From Flavobacterium sp. Root186 (GTDB lineage Bacteria; Bacteroidota; Bacteroidia; Flavobacteriales; Flavobacteriaceae): 64,000 bases of DNA. The stretch spans positions 372,114-436,113 of the forward strand of contig NZ_LMHW01000012.1 in the NCBI RefSeq assembly GCF_001428525.1, read 5' to 3'. The position numbers and the translations under genes are program-made. The first letter of the stretch is position 1, and each line of letters begins with the position of its first letter. The notes beneath the pieces are model-generated. The model saw only the letters and a list, made by a program, of their open reading frames with translations. It was not told the DNA's origin and made no database searches. Of the stretch, positions 1 through 8,255 are shown one piece after another.

Positions 1-322
1 GCGAGCGGCAGGTTATGCAACAGATCCTAATTATCCAGATAAATTAATTAGTTATATTGAGCGTTACAATCTGCATCAATATGATTGTCAGGTTACCGGA
101 AAAAATTATACGCCAATTAGTAAAACGACCGCAAGCTCAAGTAAAAATACAACGCCGGTTAAAAATACAAATTTAAACGATCCTAATTTGTATGAAGTAC
201 AGCAAGGCGATACATTATATTCAATTTCAAAAAAGTTTAATTTATTGGTTGATGACTTAAAACAAAAAAATAATTTAACCGATAATGCAATTTCAATAGG
301 GCAAAGGTTGAAGGTTAAGTAA
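1..322 (+). CDS. C-terminal part of a LysM peptidoglycan hydrolase (glucosaminidase-like), 5' truncated by the window
   Basis: The reading frame is open from base 2 and stops with TAA at 320-322. The visible part begins with a segment (RAAGYATDPNYPDKLISYIE) that resembles the end of flavobacterial glucosaminidase (GH73-like) domains. A Ser/Thr/Lys/Asn-rich linker follows, then one LysM domain of about 45 residues starting at LYEVQQGDTLYSISKKF and ending GQRLKVK. LysM binds the N-acetylglucosamine of peptidoglycan, so the protein probably cuts the cell wall and is exported. The catalytic region lies before the window, so the enzyme class is inferred from the short pre-linker segment and the usual gene neighbourhood before hemL. 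Confidence 0.75.
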   Translation, partial: RAAGYATDPNYPDKLISYIERYNLHQYDCQVTGKNYTPISKTTASSSKNTTPVKNTNLNDPNLYEVQQGDTLYSISKKFNLLVDDLKQKNNLTDNAISIGQRLKVK

Positions 323-361
323 GAAGTTTTCAGTCGCAGTCACAGTTTTCAGTTTGGATGT

Positions 362-616
362 ATGAAGAAAAAGAAAGTTTTAATTATAATTTTTATTTCT
401 GTAATAATCTTCAGTATTAAGCTTTTTTGTGGAGTTTATATTCATGATGAATTTGCAGGAAAACATTTTTTCATAAAATATCGGCCTATATTGAAATGGA
501 CATTTTATTCACCATTAGGACAATCTGATAAGAAAATAGAAGAGCTTTCAAAAGAAGAACAAATAGAACAAAAATATTTCAATGAGTTTGTTTTAGATCA
601 AGGTTTAAGCCGATAA
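362..616 (+). CDS. small single-pass membrane protein of unknown function
   Basis: This is an 84-residue protein that I do not recognise. It opens with a Lys-rich start (MKKKKV) and a hydrophobic segment over about residues 6-27, which could be a membrane anchor or an uncleaved signal. A short, probably extracytoplasmic, charged tail follows (KKIEELSKEEQIEQK). It sits 39 bases after the LysM hydrolase and 45 bases before hemL on the same strand, so it may be co-transcribed with both. It has no detectable Shine-Dalgarno, which is normal here. It is probably real because it fills the gap and has a natural N-terminus, but no function can be inferred. Confidence 0.6.
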   Translation: MKKKKVLIIIFISVIIFSIKLFCGVYIHDEFAGKHFFIKYRPILKWTFYSPLGQSDKKIEELSKEEQIEQKYFNEFVLDQGLSR

Positions 617-661
617 TTAAATCAAAAATCTAAAGTCTAAATTCTAAAATCTAAAATAAGA

Positions 662-1948
662 ATGTTATATAAAAGAAGTAGTCAGCTTTTTGCTGAAGCA
701 GAAAAAGTAATTCCGGGAGGAGTAAATTCACCAGTAAGAGCGTTTAAAGCAGTTGGCGGAACTCCAATTTTTGTAAAAAGTGCCAAAGGCGCTTATTTGT
801 ATGATGAAGACGGAAACAAATTAATAGATTATATCAACTCTTGGGGACCAATGGTTTTGGGTCATGCTTATCAGCCGGTTGTTGATGCGGTAATCGAAAA
901 AGCAAAACTGGGAACTTCATTTGGAATGCCAACAGAACTGGAAACAGAAATCGCAGCTTTGGCTGTTTCTATGGTTCCGAATATTGATAAAATTAGATTT
1001 GTAAATTCGGGTACAGAAGCTTGTATGAGTGCAATTCGTCTTGCAAGAGGATTTACAAAAAGAGATAAAATCATCAAATTTGCAGGTTGTTACCACGGAC
1101 ATTCTGATTCATTTTTGATTCAGGCGGGAAGCGGCGCTGTAACTTTTGGATCTCCAAATAGTCCGGGCGTTACAGAAGGAACTGCAAAAGATACTTTGTT
1201 GGCAAAATACAATGATTTAGAGAATGTAAAAACTCTAATCGAAGCTAACAAAGGTGAAATCGCTGCGATAATTATTGAAGCAGTTGCAGGAAATATGGGA
1301 TGTATTCCGCCTGCAAAAGGTTTCTTAGAAGGCTTAAGAGAATTGTGTACAGCAAACGGAATCTTATTGATTTTTGATGAGGTAATGACAGGTTTTCGTT
1401 TAGCCCGCGGAGGAGTTCAGGAATTGTGTAATATCAATGCTGATATTGTTACTTTCGGAAAAGTAATTGGTGGAGGACTTCCGGTTGGAGCTTTTGCTGC
1501 CCGTGAAGAAATCATGAATTATTTAGCACCGCTTGGCCCGGTTTATCAGGCAGGAACTTTATCTGGAAATCCGTTAGCAATGGCGGCTGGATATGCAATG
1601 TTGAAAGCTTTGGATACTGACCGTGAAATTTTTACTCGTTTAGAAGAAAAAACAGCTTATTTAGAAGCAGGAATTGACAGAGTTTTAAAAGCAAATAATG
1701 TTGTTTTTACCATCAATAGAGTAGGTTCTATGATTTCTGTTCACTTTGATGCAAATCCGGTTACCGATTTTCAAACGGCTGCAAAAGGAGATAACGAAAT
1801 ATTTAAAAAATTCTTCCACGGATTGTTGCAGGAAGGAATTTATATTGCGCCATCTGCATACGAAACATGGTTTATTACAGATGCTTTAACGTACGAAGAT
1901 TTAGATTTTACTATTAATGCGATCGACAAAGTTTCGAAAACATTTTAA
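662..1948 (+). CDS. hemL: glutamate-1-semialdehyde 2,1-aminomutase
   Basis: This cytoplasmic PLP enzyme moves the amino group of glutamate-1-semialdehyde to make 5-aminolevulinate, the first dedicated porphyrin precursor in the C5 pathway. The 428 residues match the family length. The N-terminal [13 protein letters not shown] block is the family signature, and [14 protein letters not shown] follows in the cofactor domain. The PLP-binding lysine is K267 in [14 protein letters not shown]. The start ATG follows an AT-rich spacer made of repeated TCTAAA-type words. A strong hairpin terminator lies directly after the stop and is shared with the convergent gene on the other strand. Confidence 0.97.
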   Translation: MLYKRSSQLFAEAEKVIPGGVNSPVRAFKAVGGTPIFVKSAKGAYLYDEDGNKLIDYINSWGPMVLGHAYQPVVDAVIEKAKLGTSFGMPTELETEIAALAVSMVPNIDKIRFVNSGTEACMSAIRLARGFTKRDKIIKFAGCYHGHSDSFLIQAGSGAVTFGSPNSPGVTEGTAKDTLLAKYNDLENVKTLIEANKGEIAAIIIEAVAGNMGCIPPAKGFLEGLRELCTANGILLIFDEVMTGFRLARGGVQELCNINADIVTFGKVIGGGLPVGAFAAREEIMNYLAPLGPVYQAGTLSGNPLAMAAGYAMLKALDTDREIFTRLEEKTAYLEAGIDRVLKANNVVFTINRVGSMISVHFDANPVTDFQTAAKGDNEIFKKFFHGLLQEGIYIAPSAYETWFITDALTYEDLDFTINAIDKVSKTF

Positions 1949-1952
1949 TAAC

Positions 1953-1983
1953 AAAAAAGAGGCTTTTAAAGCCTCTTTTTTTT
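1953..1983. terminator. bidirectional intrinsic terminator between hemL and a convergent gene
   Basis: A-tract, GAGGC, loop around TTTTAAA, GCCTC and an eight-base T-tract form a compact stem that works on both strands. It lies 4 bases after the hemL stop and about 10 bases from the stop of the convergent secreted-protein gene. Confidence 0.9.
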
Positions 1984-1992
1984 GATCTCAAT

Positions 1993-2724
1993 TTACATTT
2001 TATCTTTTCGGTGATCTTTCATTTTGTCTTTATGCTCTTTTTTAATTGCAGTCCATTTTTTATATTGATCTGCATTTAAAATAGATTTCATTTTAGCGTC
2101 AAAAGCTTTGTGATCTTCTTCCATTTGTTTTTTCATGGCTTTTCTTTCAGCATCAGTTGGTTTTGCATCAGAATCTTTTCTGCTTTTTTTAAGCATTGCC
2201 ATTTTGGTACTTCTGTCAGATAAAAGTTCACTTACTTGTTTTTGCTGATCAGCATTTAGATTTAAATCAGTTGTCAATTTTTGCAAATGTGCCTGATCGC
2301 GTTGTTGAGGTGTTTTAAAATCACCTTTTCTGTGATGGCCTTTGTGCTCTTTTTTTAGGGCCGTCCATTTTGTGTATTGATCAGCGTTTAAAATTGCTTT
2401 CATTTTAGTATCATTTGCTTCTCTTTCAGCTGTCATTTGTTTTTTAAAAGCTTCTCTTTCTGCATCAGTAGGTTTTGTTTTACTGTCTTTTCTTGAATCT
2501 CTGAATTTTACTGCTTTAGTACTTCTTTCCGCCAAAAGCTGTTTTACTTGCTCCTGCTGCTTTTTATCTAAATTCAAATCAGAAGTTAATTTTTGTAAAT
2601 GCTTTTCATTACGCTGTTCCGGAGTCAGTTTTTCTCGTTGATCGCGTGCCGGTTTCTGATTGATGTCTTGCGCAAAACTTACTATTCCAACGAATAATAA
2701 AGCTGTGATAAATAATTTTTTCAT
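1993..2724 (-). CDS. secreted Lys/Asp-rich helical protein, two tandem Spy/CpxP-like units
   Basis: The protein has 243 residues from the ATG at 2724. A longer reading to 2763 exists, but MKKLFITALLFVGIVSFAQ starting at 2724 is a complete signal peptide. The mature part holds two copies of one unit of about 100 residues. Each contains Q.LTSDLNLDKKQQEQVKQLL, a Lys/Arg/Asp-rich stretch with TDAEREA.KKQM, and MK.ILNADQYTKW. The pattern of LTxxQ and helical, highly charged repeats resembles periplasmic Spy/CpxP chaperones and Bacteroidetes DUF4890-type proteins, so a periplasmic stress role is inferred and not shown. The gene next to it (2888-3328) is a single-unit paralogue. Confidence 0.8.
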   Translation of the reverse strand: MKKLFITALLFVGIVSFAQDINQKPARDQREKLTPEQRNEKHLQKLTSDLNLDKKQQEQVKQLLAERSTKAVKFRDSRKDSKTKPTDAEREAFKKQMTAEREANDTKMKAILNADQYTKWTALKKEHKGHHRKGDFKTPQQRDQAHLQKLTTDLNLNADQQKQVSELLSDRSTKMAMLKKSRKDSDAKPTDAERKAMKKQMEEDHKAFDAKMKSILNADQYKKWTAIKKEHKDKMKDHRKDKM

Positions 2725-2852
2725 TTTTCGTTTTTTTAAAGGTTTATAGCAATTAGACTTCAACAGATTTATTAAGTTTAATGAGATTGTCAGATTTATC
2801 TTTTATTTAACAGAAACTATTAATGAAAACATAAATCAATTTTAAAAATAAA

Positions 2853-2877
2853 AAAGAGGCTCGAAGGCCTCTTTTTG
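2853..2877 (-). terminator. intrinsic terminator of the single-unit secreted protein gene
   Basis: Read on the minus strand, AAAGAGGCC, a TTCG-type loop and GGCCTCTTTTTT-like sequence with a T-run end the gene at 2888-3328. The loop includes the stable UUCG-type tetraloop region. Confidence 0.8.
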
Positions 2878-2887
2878 CAAACTATAT

Positions 2888-3328
2888 TTAGTTGTTTTCT
2901 TTTTTGTAATCTTTCATTTTGTCTTTGGCTTTTTCTTTATTTTTTTCTCTTAAAGATTGCCATTTTGTATATTGATCAGCAGTTAAGATTGCTTTCATTT
3001 TTGCTTCGTTAGCTTCTTTTTCTGCTTTTAATTCATTTTTAAAAGCTTCTTTTTCAGCATCAGTTGGTTTTACATCGCTGTCTTTTTTAGCCTCTCTTGC
3101 TTCTCTGAATTTTTCAGCTTTAGCACTTCTTTCAGCCAGCAGTTGTTTTACCTGTGCTTGTTGATTGGCATCTAAACCTAATTCTGTAGTTAACTTTTGT
3201 AATTGCTTTTCGTTACGTTGTTCAGGAGTTAATTTTTCTCTTTGTTCACGTGCCGGTTTTTGATCGGCATCTTGTGCAAAACTTGCTATTCCGATCAATA
3301 GCATAGCTGCGATAAATAATTTTTTCAT
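2888..3328 (-). CDS. secreted Lys/Glu-rich helical protein, single Spy/CpxP-like unit
   Basis: The protein has 146 residues with the signal peptide MKKLFIAAMLLIGIASFAQ. The mature protein is one unit of the type duplicated in the neighbour at 1993-2724, with shared blocks REQREKLTPEQRNEKQLQKL, QAQVKQLLAERS, PTDAEKEAFK and MKAILTADQYTKW. It is predicted to be helical, very charged and periplasmic. Both genes run in the same direction and each has its own terminator, so they are probably separate transcripts. Similarity to Spy/CpxP family chaperones is by pattern only. The downstream double-unit gene probably arose by duplication of this type of gene. Confidence 0.8.
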   Translation of the reverse strand: MKKLFIAAMLLIGIASFAQDADQKPAREQREKLTPEQRNEKQLQKLTTELGLDANQQAQVKQLLAERSAKAEKFREAREAKKDSDVKPTDAEKEAFKNELKAEKEANEAKMKAILTADQYTKWQSLREKNKEKAKDKMKDYKKENN

Positions 3329-3514
3329 GATTTGTTCTTTTAAGGTTATAATGTTTAGACTTTATTAAACTGAATAGGTTTAATTAATATTGTTTGAATT
3401 GTTGATTATTTAACTTTTTGAGATGTAGATTTTTAAAGTTTGGTCTTCCTGTATATTGAAAATATTTTCTTATTTTTAGAAAACCAATAAAATACAATTC
3501 AAAACCAAATTATC

Positions 3515-4534
3515 ATGAACTCTTCTTTATCAAACAATAAAATAGCTTTTTTTTCAACGCAGCCTTACGATAAAGCTTTCTTTAATAAATATAATGCCGA
3601 TTTTGGTTTTGAATTGGATTTCTTCGAAACACAATTAAATCCGCAAACCGTAATTTTAATTGAAAAAGCAGAAATTGTCTGCGTCTTCGTAAACGACATT
3701 GTGAACGAAGCTGTCATTAAACAGTTAGTAGAAAAAAACGTAAAAATTATTGCATTACGCTGTGCCGGTTTTAATAATGTCGATTTAGAAGCTGCTAAAA
3801 AATACAATTTAAAAGTCTGCCGTGTTCCGGCATATTCGCCGCAGGCAGTTGCAGAACATGCTATGGCCATGATTTTGACTTTAAACCGAAAAACACATAA
3901 AGCTTACAACAGGGTTCGTGAACAAAATTTCTCTTTAAATGGATTGTTAGGTTTTGATTTATTCGGAAAAACAATCGGGATTATTGGAACGGGAAATATT
4001 GGAAAAGCATTCGCTAAAATCGCTTTGGGTTTTGGCTGTAAAGTCTTGGCTTATGATATTGTTACCAATGAGGAAATGATAAAAGACAGGGTTTCTTTTG
4101 TTGGTTTAAATGAAATTTTTAAATCGAGTGATATTATCTCACTTCACTGTCCTTTAAATGATCAAACGAAGCATGTCATTAATAAAGATTCGATCGCTTT
4201 GATGAAAGACAGCGTTATGATTATCAATACAAGCCGCGGTGGATTAATAGAAACGGCCTGTGTTATCGAAGGTTTAAAAGAAGGTAAAATAGGTTATTTA
4301 GGAATCGATGTTTACGAACAGGAAGAAAAACTATTCTTTAGAGATCTTTCTGCCGATATTATTCAGGATGATGCGATTCAACGTTTAATGAGTTTTCCGA
4401 ATGTTTTGGTCACGGCACATCAGGCATTTTTTACCAACGAAGCTTTAACGCAGATTGCTTTGGTTACTTTTAATAATATAAAATCGTTGTTGACGCAAAA
4501 TGATATTGAAAATAAAGCGGCATTGCTGGTTTAA
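3515..4534 (+). CDS. ldhA: D-2-hydroxyacid dehydrogenase, D-lactate dehydrogenase type
   Basis: This NAD-dependent enzyme reduces a 2-keto acid such as pyruvate to the D-hydroxy acid in the cytoplasm. The 339 residues contain the Rossmann motif GTGNIG at 158-163. The catalytic set typical of the family is present: R241 in INTSRGGLIET, E268 in GIDVYEQ and H302 in TAHQAFFTNEAL. The end LFFRDLSADIIQDDAIQRL is typical of the fermentative D-lactate dehydrogenase branch. It is a lone gene read away from the secreted-protein genes. The exact substrate is inferred from the subfamily pattern. Confidence 0.9.
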   Translation: MNSSLSNNKIAFFSTQPYDKAFFNKYNADFGFELDFFETQLNPQTVILIEKAEIVCVFVNDIVNEAVIKQLVEKNVKIIALRCAGFNNVDLEAAKKYNLKVCRVPAYSPQAVAEHAMAMILTLNRKTHKAYNRVREQNFSLNGLLGFDLFGKTIGIIGTGNIGKAFAKIALGFGCKVLAYDIVTNEEMIKDRVSFVGLNEIFKSSDIISLHCPLNDQTKHVINKDSIALMKDSVMIINTSRGGLIETACVIEGLKEGKIGYLGIDVYEQEEKLFFRDLSADIIQDDAIQRLMSFPNVLVTAHQAFFTNEALTQIALVTFNNIKSLLTQNDIENKAALLV

Positions 4535-4610
4535 GTTAAATTATCTTGTCGAATATTTTTCGTAATTTAATTAGTTGTAAAGGAAGATGTAGATTTAAAA
4601 ATATCAGATT

Positions 4611-5207
4611 ATGAAAAATAAAATTCTAATTCTAATCATAATTTTGGCATTGTATTCTTGTCAAAGTAAAAACGAATCAAAAAATATTATTAAAACGATT
4701 GTTCAGGATACACTATATAAAACAATTGGAGGAACTGCGGATGTAAGTAATTCTCCTGCAAAAGAAGATAAAGCAGTCGAATTGATTCGAAAGCAATTAA
4801 ATGTTTTATTAAAGAAAGATATTCCGGCAATGGCAAAAGAAGACCGATTCTTTTATTACGAAGCTTTTGATTTAAATAACGATCAGAAAAACGAATACCT
4901 TGTTGGTTTTTCTAATTCGTATTTATGCGGAAGCGGAGGCTGTTCGGGTTATATTTTAAATAACAATGGAAGTATAATTAATTATTTCACTGTTACCGAT
5001 TTTCCAATTTATGTAACCACTTCCTCAACGGAAAATTTTTATGATCTTTTAATGAAAAGCGGAGGTTTGTTTCATCATATAAAAATGAAAAACGGAAAAT
5101 ATCCAACAAATCCATCTATTGAAGAAAAATGGAAAGGTGATGTTCCAAAAGAAAGTACGAAGGTTTTGGATATTTATGAGAAGAAGTTGGAGAAGTATCC
5201 GTTTTAA
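4611..5207 (+). CDS. lipoprotein of unknown function
   Basis: The protein has 198 residues and starts with a lipoprotein signal ending LYSCQS, with C17 the predicted lipidated cysteine. The mature part is not a family I recognise. It has an acidic segment DLNNDQKNEYLVGF that looks like a calcium-type FG-GAP/EF-hand-like loop, followed by a Cys-Gly-rich stretch YLCGSGGCSGYI. Its two cysteines could form a disulfide in the periplasm. It stands alone, 76 bases after the dehydrogenase, and palindromic repeats follow it. Confidence 0.75.
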   Translation: MKNKILILIIILALYSCQSKNESKNIIKTIVQDTLYKTIGGTADVSNSPAKEDKAVELIRKQLNVLLKKDIPAMAKEDRFFYYEAFDLNNDQKNEYLVGFSNSYLCGSGGCSGYILNNNGSIINYFTVTDFPIYVTTSSTENFYDLLMKSGGLFHHIKMKNGKYPTNPSIEEKWKGDVPKESTKVLDIYEKKLEKYPF

Positions 5208-5229
5208 TCAAATTATTTAATAGCTACAA

Positions 5230-5259
5230 AACCTGACAGGTTTTAAAACCTATCGGGTT
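5230..5259. repeat. Flavobacterium palindromic repeat, imperfect copy
   Basis: AACCTGACAGGTT, TTAA and AACCTATCGGGTT form an imperfect inverted repeat. A closely related, better-paired copy lies at 5356-5386. It may help end transcription of the lipoprotein gene, but no T-run follows. Confidence 0.7.
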
Positions 5260-5292
5260 TACTATACGTAAGAATGCACGCAAAGATATTCC

Positions 5293-5318
5293 GTAGAGAC
5301 GTACAGCAGTGCGTCTAC
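5293..5318. repeat. palindromic element of the GTAGAGACG...CGTCTAC type
   Basis: GTAGAGACG, a short CACTGC-like middle and GCGTCTAC form an inverted repeat between two other palindromes. Elements of this wording are, to my knowledge, frequent in spacers of Flavobacterium genomes. Confidence 0.65.
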
Positions 5319-5348
5319 GCAATATAATTCGACAACAATAAGGCATAA

Positions 5349-5386
5349 AAAAACAAACCCGACAGGTTCTTAAAACCTGCCGGGTT
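5349..5386 (-). terminator. lysS terminator built from a palindromic repeat
   Basis: On the minus strand AACCCGGCAGGTT, TTAAG and AACCTGTCGGGTT form a stem of about 13 pairs with one mismatch, followed by TTGTTTTTTTA. It lies about 54 bases after the lysS stop. The stem is the same repeat family as 5230-5259, so an interspersed element appears to serve as a terminator. Confidence 0.75.
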
Positions 5387-5439
5387 GAATATTAGTTAAT
5401 TTTTGGAATTTGGAATTTCCAAAATTGGATTTTTAAAAA

Positions 5440-7143
5440 TTACTCCACCAATTCCACAGTTTTAAACTCTCCGTCAACGACAACTTTAGTCAAACCATGT
5501 TTAGATAAATTTTTCATAGACGCATCCCATTTTTTACCGCTTAAGTTAGCTGTAACTTTTAGCTGCGCTAATTCCATTTTATTTTCGTTTCCTTTCAATA
5601 AAGTAATGATTACTTTTTCTTCTTCAGAAAGTTCGATCTGAGCTTGTTTTTTCTCCGGACGCATTTGTGGGAACAATAAAACTTCCTGAATAGAAGCATT
5701 ATTTGTTAAATACATAATCAAACGATCCATACCAATTCCCATTCCAGAAGTTGGAGGCATACCGTATTCAAGAGCTCTTAAGAAATCTTCGTCGATAATA
5801 CCATTTGCTTCATCATCACCTTTTTCAGATAAACGCATTTGATCTTCAAAACGCTCACGCTGATCAATTGGGTCGTTTAATTCAGAATAAGCATTTGCGA
5901 TTTCTTTACCGCAAACCATTAATTCAAAACGCTCTGTAAGTTCAGGGTTGTCGCGGTGTTCTTTACACAAAGGCGACATTTCTTTAGGATAATCAGTAAT
6001 GAAAGTTGGCTGAATATAATTTCCTTCGCATTTTGCTCCAAAAATTTCATCAATCAATTTTCCTCTACCCATTGTTTTATCAACATCAATTCCCATTCCT
6101 CTTGCAGCTTCAAACAATTCGTCTTCATTTTTTCCAGAAATATCAAAACCAGTAAAATGTTTGATAGAATCTGTCATTGTAACACGTGCATAAGGTGCTT
6201 TAAAGTTGATTTTGTGCTCACCAAAAGTAACTTCGCTTGTACCATTTACCGCAATGGCACAATGTTCAAGCAATCCTTCCGCAAATTCCATCATCCAGTT
6301 GTAGTCTTTGTAAGCTACATATATTTCCATTGCAGTAAATTCAGGATTATGCGTTCTGTCCATACCTTCATTACGGAAGTTTTTAGAGAACTCATAAACA
6401 CCTTCAAATCCACCAACAATTAATCTTTTTAAATACAATTCGTTTGCAATACGCATATAAAGCGGAATATCAAGCGAATTATGGTGCGTGATAAACGGAC
6501 GTGCCGCAGCTCCACCCGGAATTGGCTGTAAAACCGGAGTTTCAACTTCAATATAACCGGCGTCATTAAAATAACCACGCATTGCGTTAAATAACTTAGT
6601 ACGTTTGATGAAAGTATCTTTAACGTGTTGATTTACCGTTAAATCTACATAACGCATTCTGTAACGTAACTCTGCATCATTAAAGGCATCGTGTACGTTT
6701 CCTTCTTCATCAACTTTTGGTAAAGGAAGCGGGCGTAATGTTTTACTCAAGAAAGTAAATCCGCTTACACGGATACATTTTGCGCCAACTTGTGTAGTAA
6801 ACAATTCACCTTCAATACCAATAAAGTCACCTAAATCAGTTAATTTTTTAAATACCTGGTTGTATAAAGTTTTATCGTCACCTTCACACAAAACATCGCG
6901 ATTCACGTACAATTGAATACGTCCTTCGCTATCCTGTAATTCAGCAAAACAAGCTTTTCCCTGATCTCTCACGCTCATCAAACGACCCGCAACGATAACC
7001 TTCTTACCTTCTTCAAATGACTCCTTTATTTGCTTAGAAGTATGATTTACAGGAAAAAGATTAGCTGGATAAGGATTGATTCCCAGACTGCGTAAGTTTT
7101 GAAGTTTTTCTCTTCTGATGATTTCTTGTTCTGATAATGCCAT
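5440..7143 (-). CDS. lysS: lysyl-tRNA synthetase, class II
   Basis: This enzyme attaches lysine to tRNA-Lys in the cytoplasm. The 567 residues hold an N-terminal OB-fold anticodon-binding domain (about 50-160, VAGRLMSVRDQGKACFAELQ), then the class II core. Motif 2 is FRNEGMDRTHNPEFT and motif 3 is GMGIGMDRLIMYL. About 65 residues follow motif 3 and RPEKK, ending VVVDGEFKTVELVE, which bacterial enzymes of about 505 residues lack. A TATCTTTG element at 7167-7174 on the minus strand is the likely promoter, placing the leader within a few tens of bases of the ATG. Confidence 0.96.
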   Translation of the reverse strand: MALSEQEIIRREKLQNLRSLGINPYPANLFPVNHTSKQIKESFEEGKKVIVAGRLMSVRDQGKACFAELQDSEGRIQLYVNRDVLCEGDDKTLYNQVFKKLTDLGDFIGIEGELFTTQVGAKCIRVSGFTFLSKTLRPLPLPKVDEEGNVHDAFNDAELRYRMRYVDLTVNQHVKDTFIKRTKLFNAMRGYFNDAGYIEVETPVLQPIPGGAAARPFITHHNSLDIPLYMRIANELYLKRLIVGGFEGVYEFSKNFRNEGMDRTHNPEFTAMEIYVAYKDYNWMMEFAEGLLEHCAIAVNGTSEVTFGEHKINFKAPYARVTMTDSIKHFTGFDISGKNEDELFEAARGMGIDVDKTMGRGKLIDEIFGAKCEGNYIQPTFITDYPKEMSPLCKEHRDNPELTERFELMVCGKEIANAYSELNDPIDQRERFEDQMRLSEKGDDEANGIIDEDFLRALEYGMPPTSGMGIGMDRLIMYLTNNASIQEVLLFPQMRPEKKQAQIELSEEEKVIITLLKGNENKMELAQLKVTANLSGKKWDASMKNLSKHGLTKVVVDGEFKTVELVE

Positions 7144-7166
7144 TTTGTGCTCTTTTTTTAAGTGTG

Positions 7167-7174
7167 CAAAGATA
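7167..7174 (-). promoter_or_regulatory. lysS promoter, Bacteroidetes -7 element
   Basis: TATCTTTG on the minus strand matches the consensus TAnnTTTG exactly. No clear TTG -33 element is seen at the expected 17-23 base distance. Confidence 0.6.
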
Positions 7175-7298
7175 AAGAAAAGAATGTAGATTTTAGAATG
7201 CAGGTTTTAGATTTTTTGCAATAGCAATTTATTGTATTTCAATCTTTAAAATGAATGGAGAAATGGCTGGGAAGATTAATAAAAAACGAATAAAAAAT

Positions 7299-7405
7299 GG
7301 ACGGAGTGAAATCCGTCTCTACAATATATTCCGTTCCTACGGAACTCTTTTGCATAAAATTCCGAAAGAATGATTTATATTATAGCAACGGATTTTAATC
7401 CGTTG
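7299..7405. repeat. cluster of three short palindromic repeats
   Basis: The copies are GACGGAGTGAAATCCGTC (about 7300-7318), TTCCGTTCCTACGGAA (7329-7344) and CAACGGATTTTAATCCGTTG (7386-7405). All share a CCGT/ACGG core. They look like the interspersed palindromes common between Flavobacterium genes. Confidence 0.6.
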
Positions 7406-7468
7406 AATGGTTGTAAGAAATTAAATTAAAAACTCAGTATCTTAGCAACTTAGAACCTTTCAAAAAAA

Positions 7469-8194
7469 ATGAAATACCTATCAGCCTTTCTATTTCTAAT
7501 TTTACTGACAAGCTGCCAAATTACTGAAACGATTACAATTAATCCTGATGGAGGCGGGGATATCAAAATGGAGCAGCTTCGCGAAGAAAATAGTTATATG
7601 CAGCTGGCTGGAGAAATGTACGGACGCGAAAATGTGTTTGAGGATACAACTTATGTTTTTAAGGAATATATCAAAAAATACAATGAAACCTTTTTAAAAT
7701 ATACGCCCGAAGAACAAAAGCTGTTTCAGAAATATACCAATGTAAAAGAGCAGCTTAAAAAGAGTTCTTTTGAGAAAGAATTTCGAGATGTATTTTCACT
7801 TCACTTTAATAAAGTTTCTGAAATTCCGGATTTGTATAAAACAGAAGATTATGCAGATGATCTTGAAAATAATTATGCCTTAACTGCAGAAACTCATTAT
7901 TACAAGATTTCATATGATTTTGATGGAAAAATTTTTAAACGCTCTGTTTCGATTATTAATGCAGAAGAACTGCAAAAGGCGAAAGATGGATATAAAAACT
8001 ATGAATCTAAATACGGTAATTTAAAATTAGTACAGACTTATACTTTAAAATATAGTTTTCCTCAAAAAATAAAATCAGTTTCAAATGATAAATCGGTTAT
8101 CAGTTCTGATAAAAAATCTTTAAGCTTAGAATTTCAGCTTTCTGATTGTTTACGAGATCCTGAAATTACAAATCTGGAAGTGGTTTTAGAATAA
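7469..8194 (+). CDS. lipoprotein, first of three tandem paralogues
   Basis: The protein has 241 residues with a lipobox LLTSC, where C16 is the predicted lipidated residue. Directly after it comes QITETITINPDGGGDIKME, the same opening (a hydrophobic strand, then an Asp-Gly-rich turn) found in the next two genes. Shared blocks include DTTYVFKEYIKKY, the FHFNKVSEIPD-type middle strand and the end YSFPQKIKSVSNDKSVISSDKKSLSLEF. I do not know a function. The series suggests an outer-membrane or periplasmic family that expands by duplication. It is the most divergent of the three. Confidence 0.8.
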   Translation: MKYLSAFLFLILLTSCQITETITINPDGGGDIKMEQLREENSYMQLAGEMYGRENVFEDTTYVFKEYIKKYNETFLKYTPEEQKLFQKYTNVKEQLKKSSFEKEFRDVFSLHFNKVSEIPDLYKTEDYADDLENNYALTAETHYYKISYDFDGKIFKRSVSIINAEELQKAKDGYKNYESKYGNLKLVQTYTLKYSFPQKIKSVSNDKSVISSDKKSLSLEFQLSDCLRDPEITNLEVVLE

Positions 8195-8255
8195 AAACTT
8201 CAAATAATTTTTTAAAAGAAAGTATCTTCGTCGCAAATCAACCTAAATATAAAAT

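Larger units (their letters stand above)
7144..7468. other. spacer with three palindromic repeats, no gene
   Basis: The divergent region between lysS and the first lipoprotein gene holds the lysS promoter (7167-7174) and three short inverted repeats at 7299-7320, 7329-7344 and 7386-7405. A promoter-like TATCTTAG (one mismatch) sits at 7438-7445, 24 bases after a TTG, and probably serves the lipoprotein gene at 7469. I see no convincing coding sequence. Confidence 0.65.

Noticed and set aside
5956..6423. Open reading frame of 155 codons antisense inside lysS
   Set aside because: It lies wholly within a well-conserved gene, has low-complexity Phe/Cys/Ser-rich sequence and no leader or domain.
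7251..7373. 40-codon reading frame in the lysS-lipoprotein spacer
   Set aside because: It is made largely of the palindromic repeats and has no promoter or homologous look, so it is not a gene.
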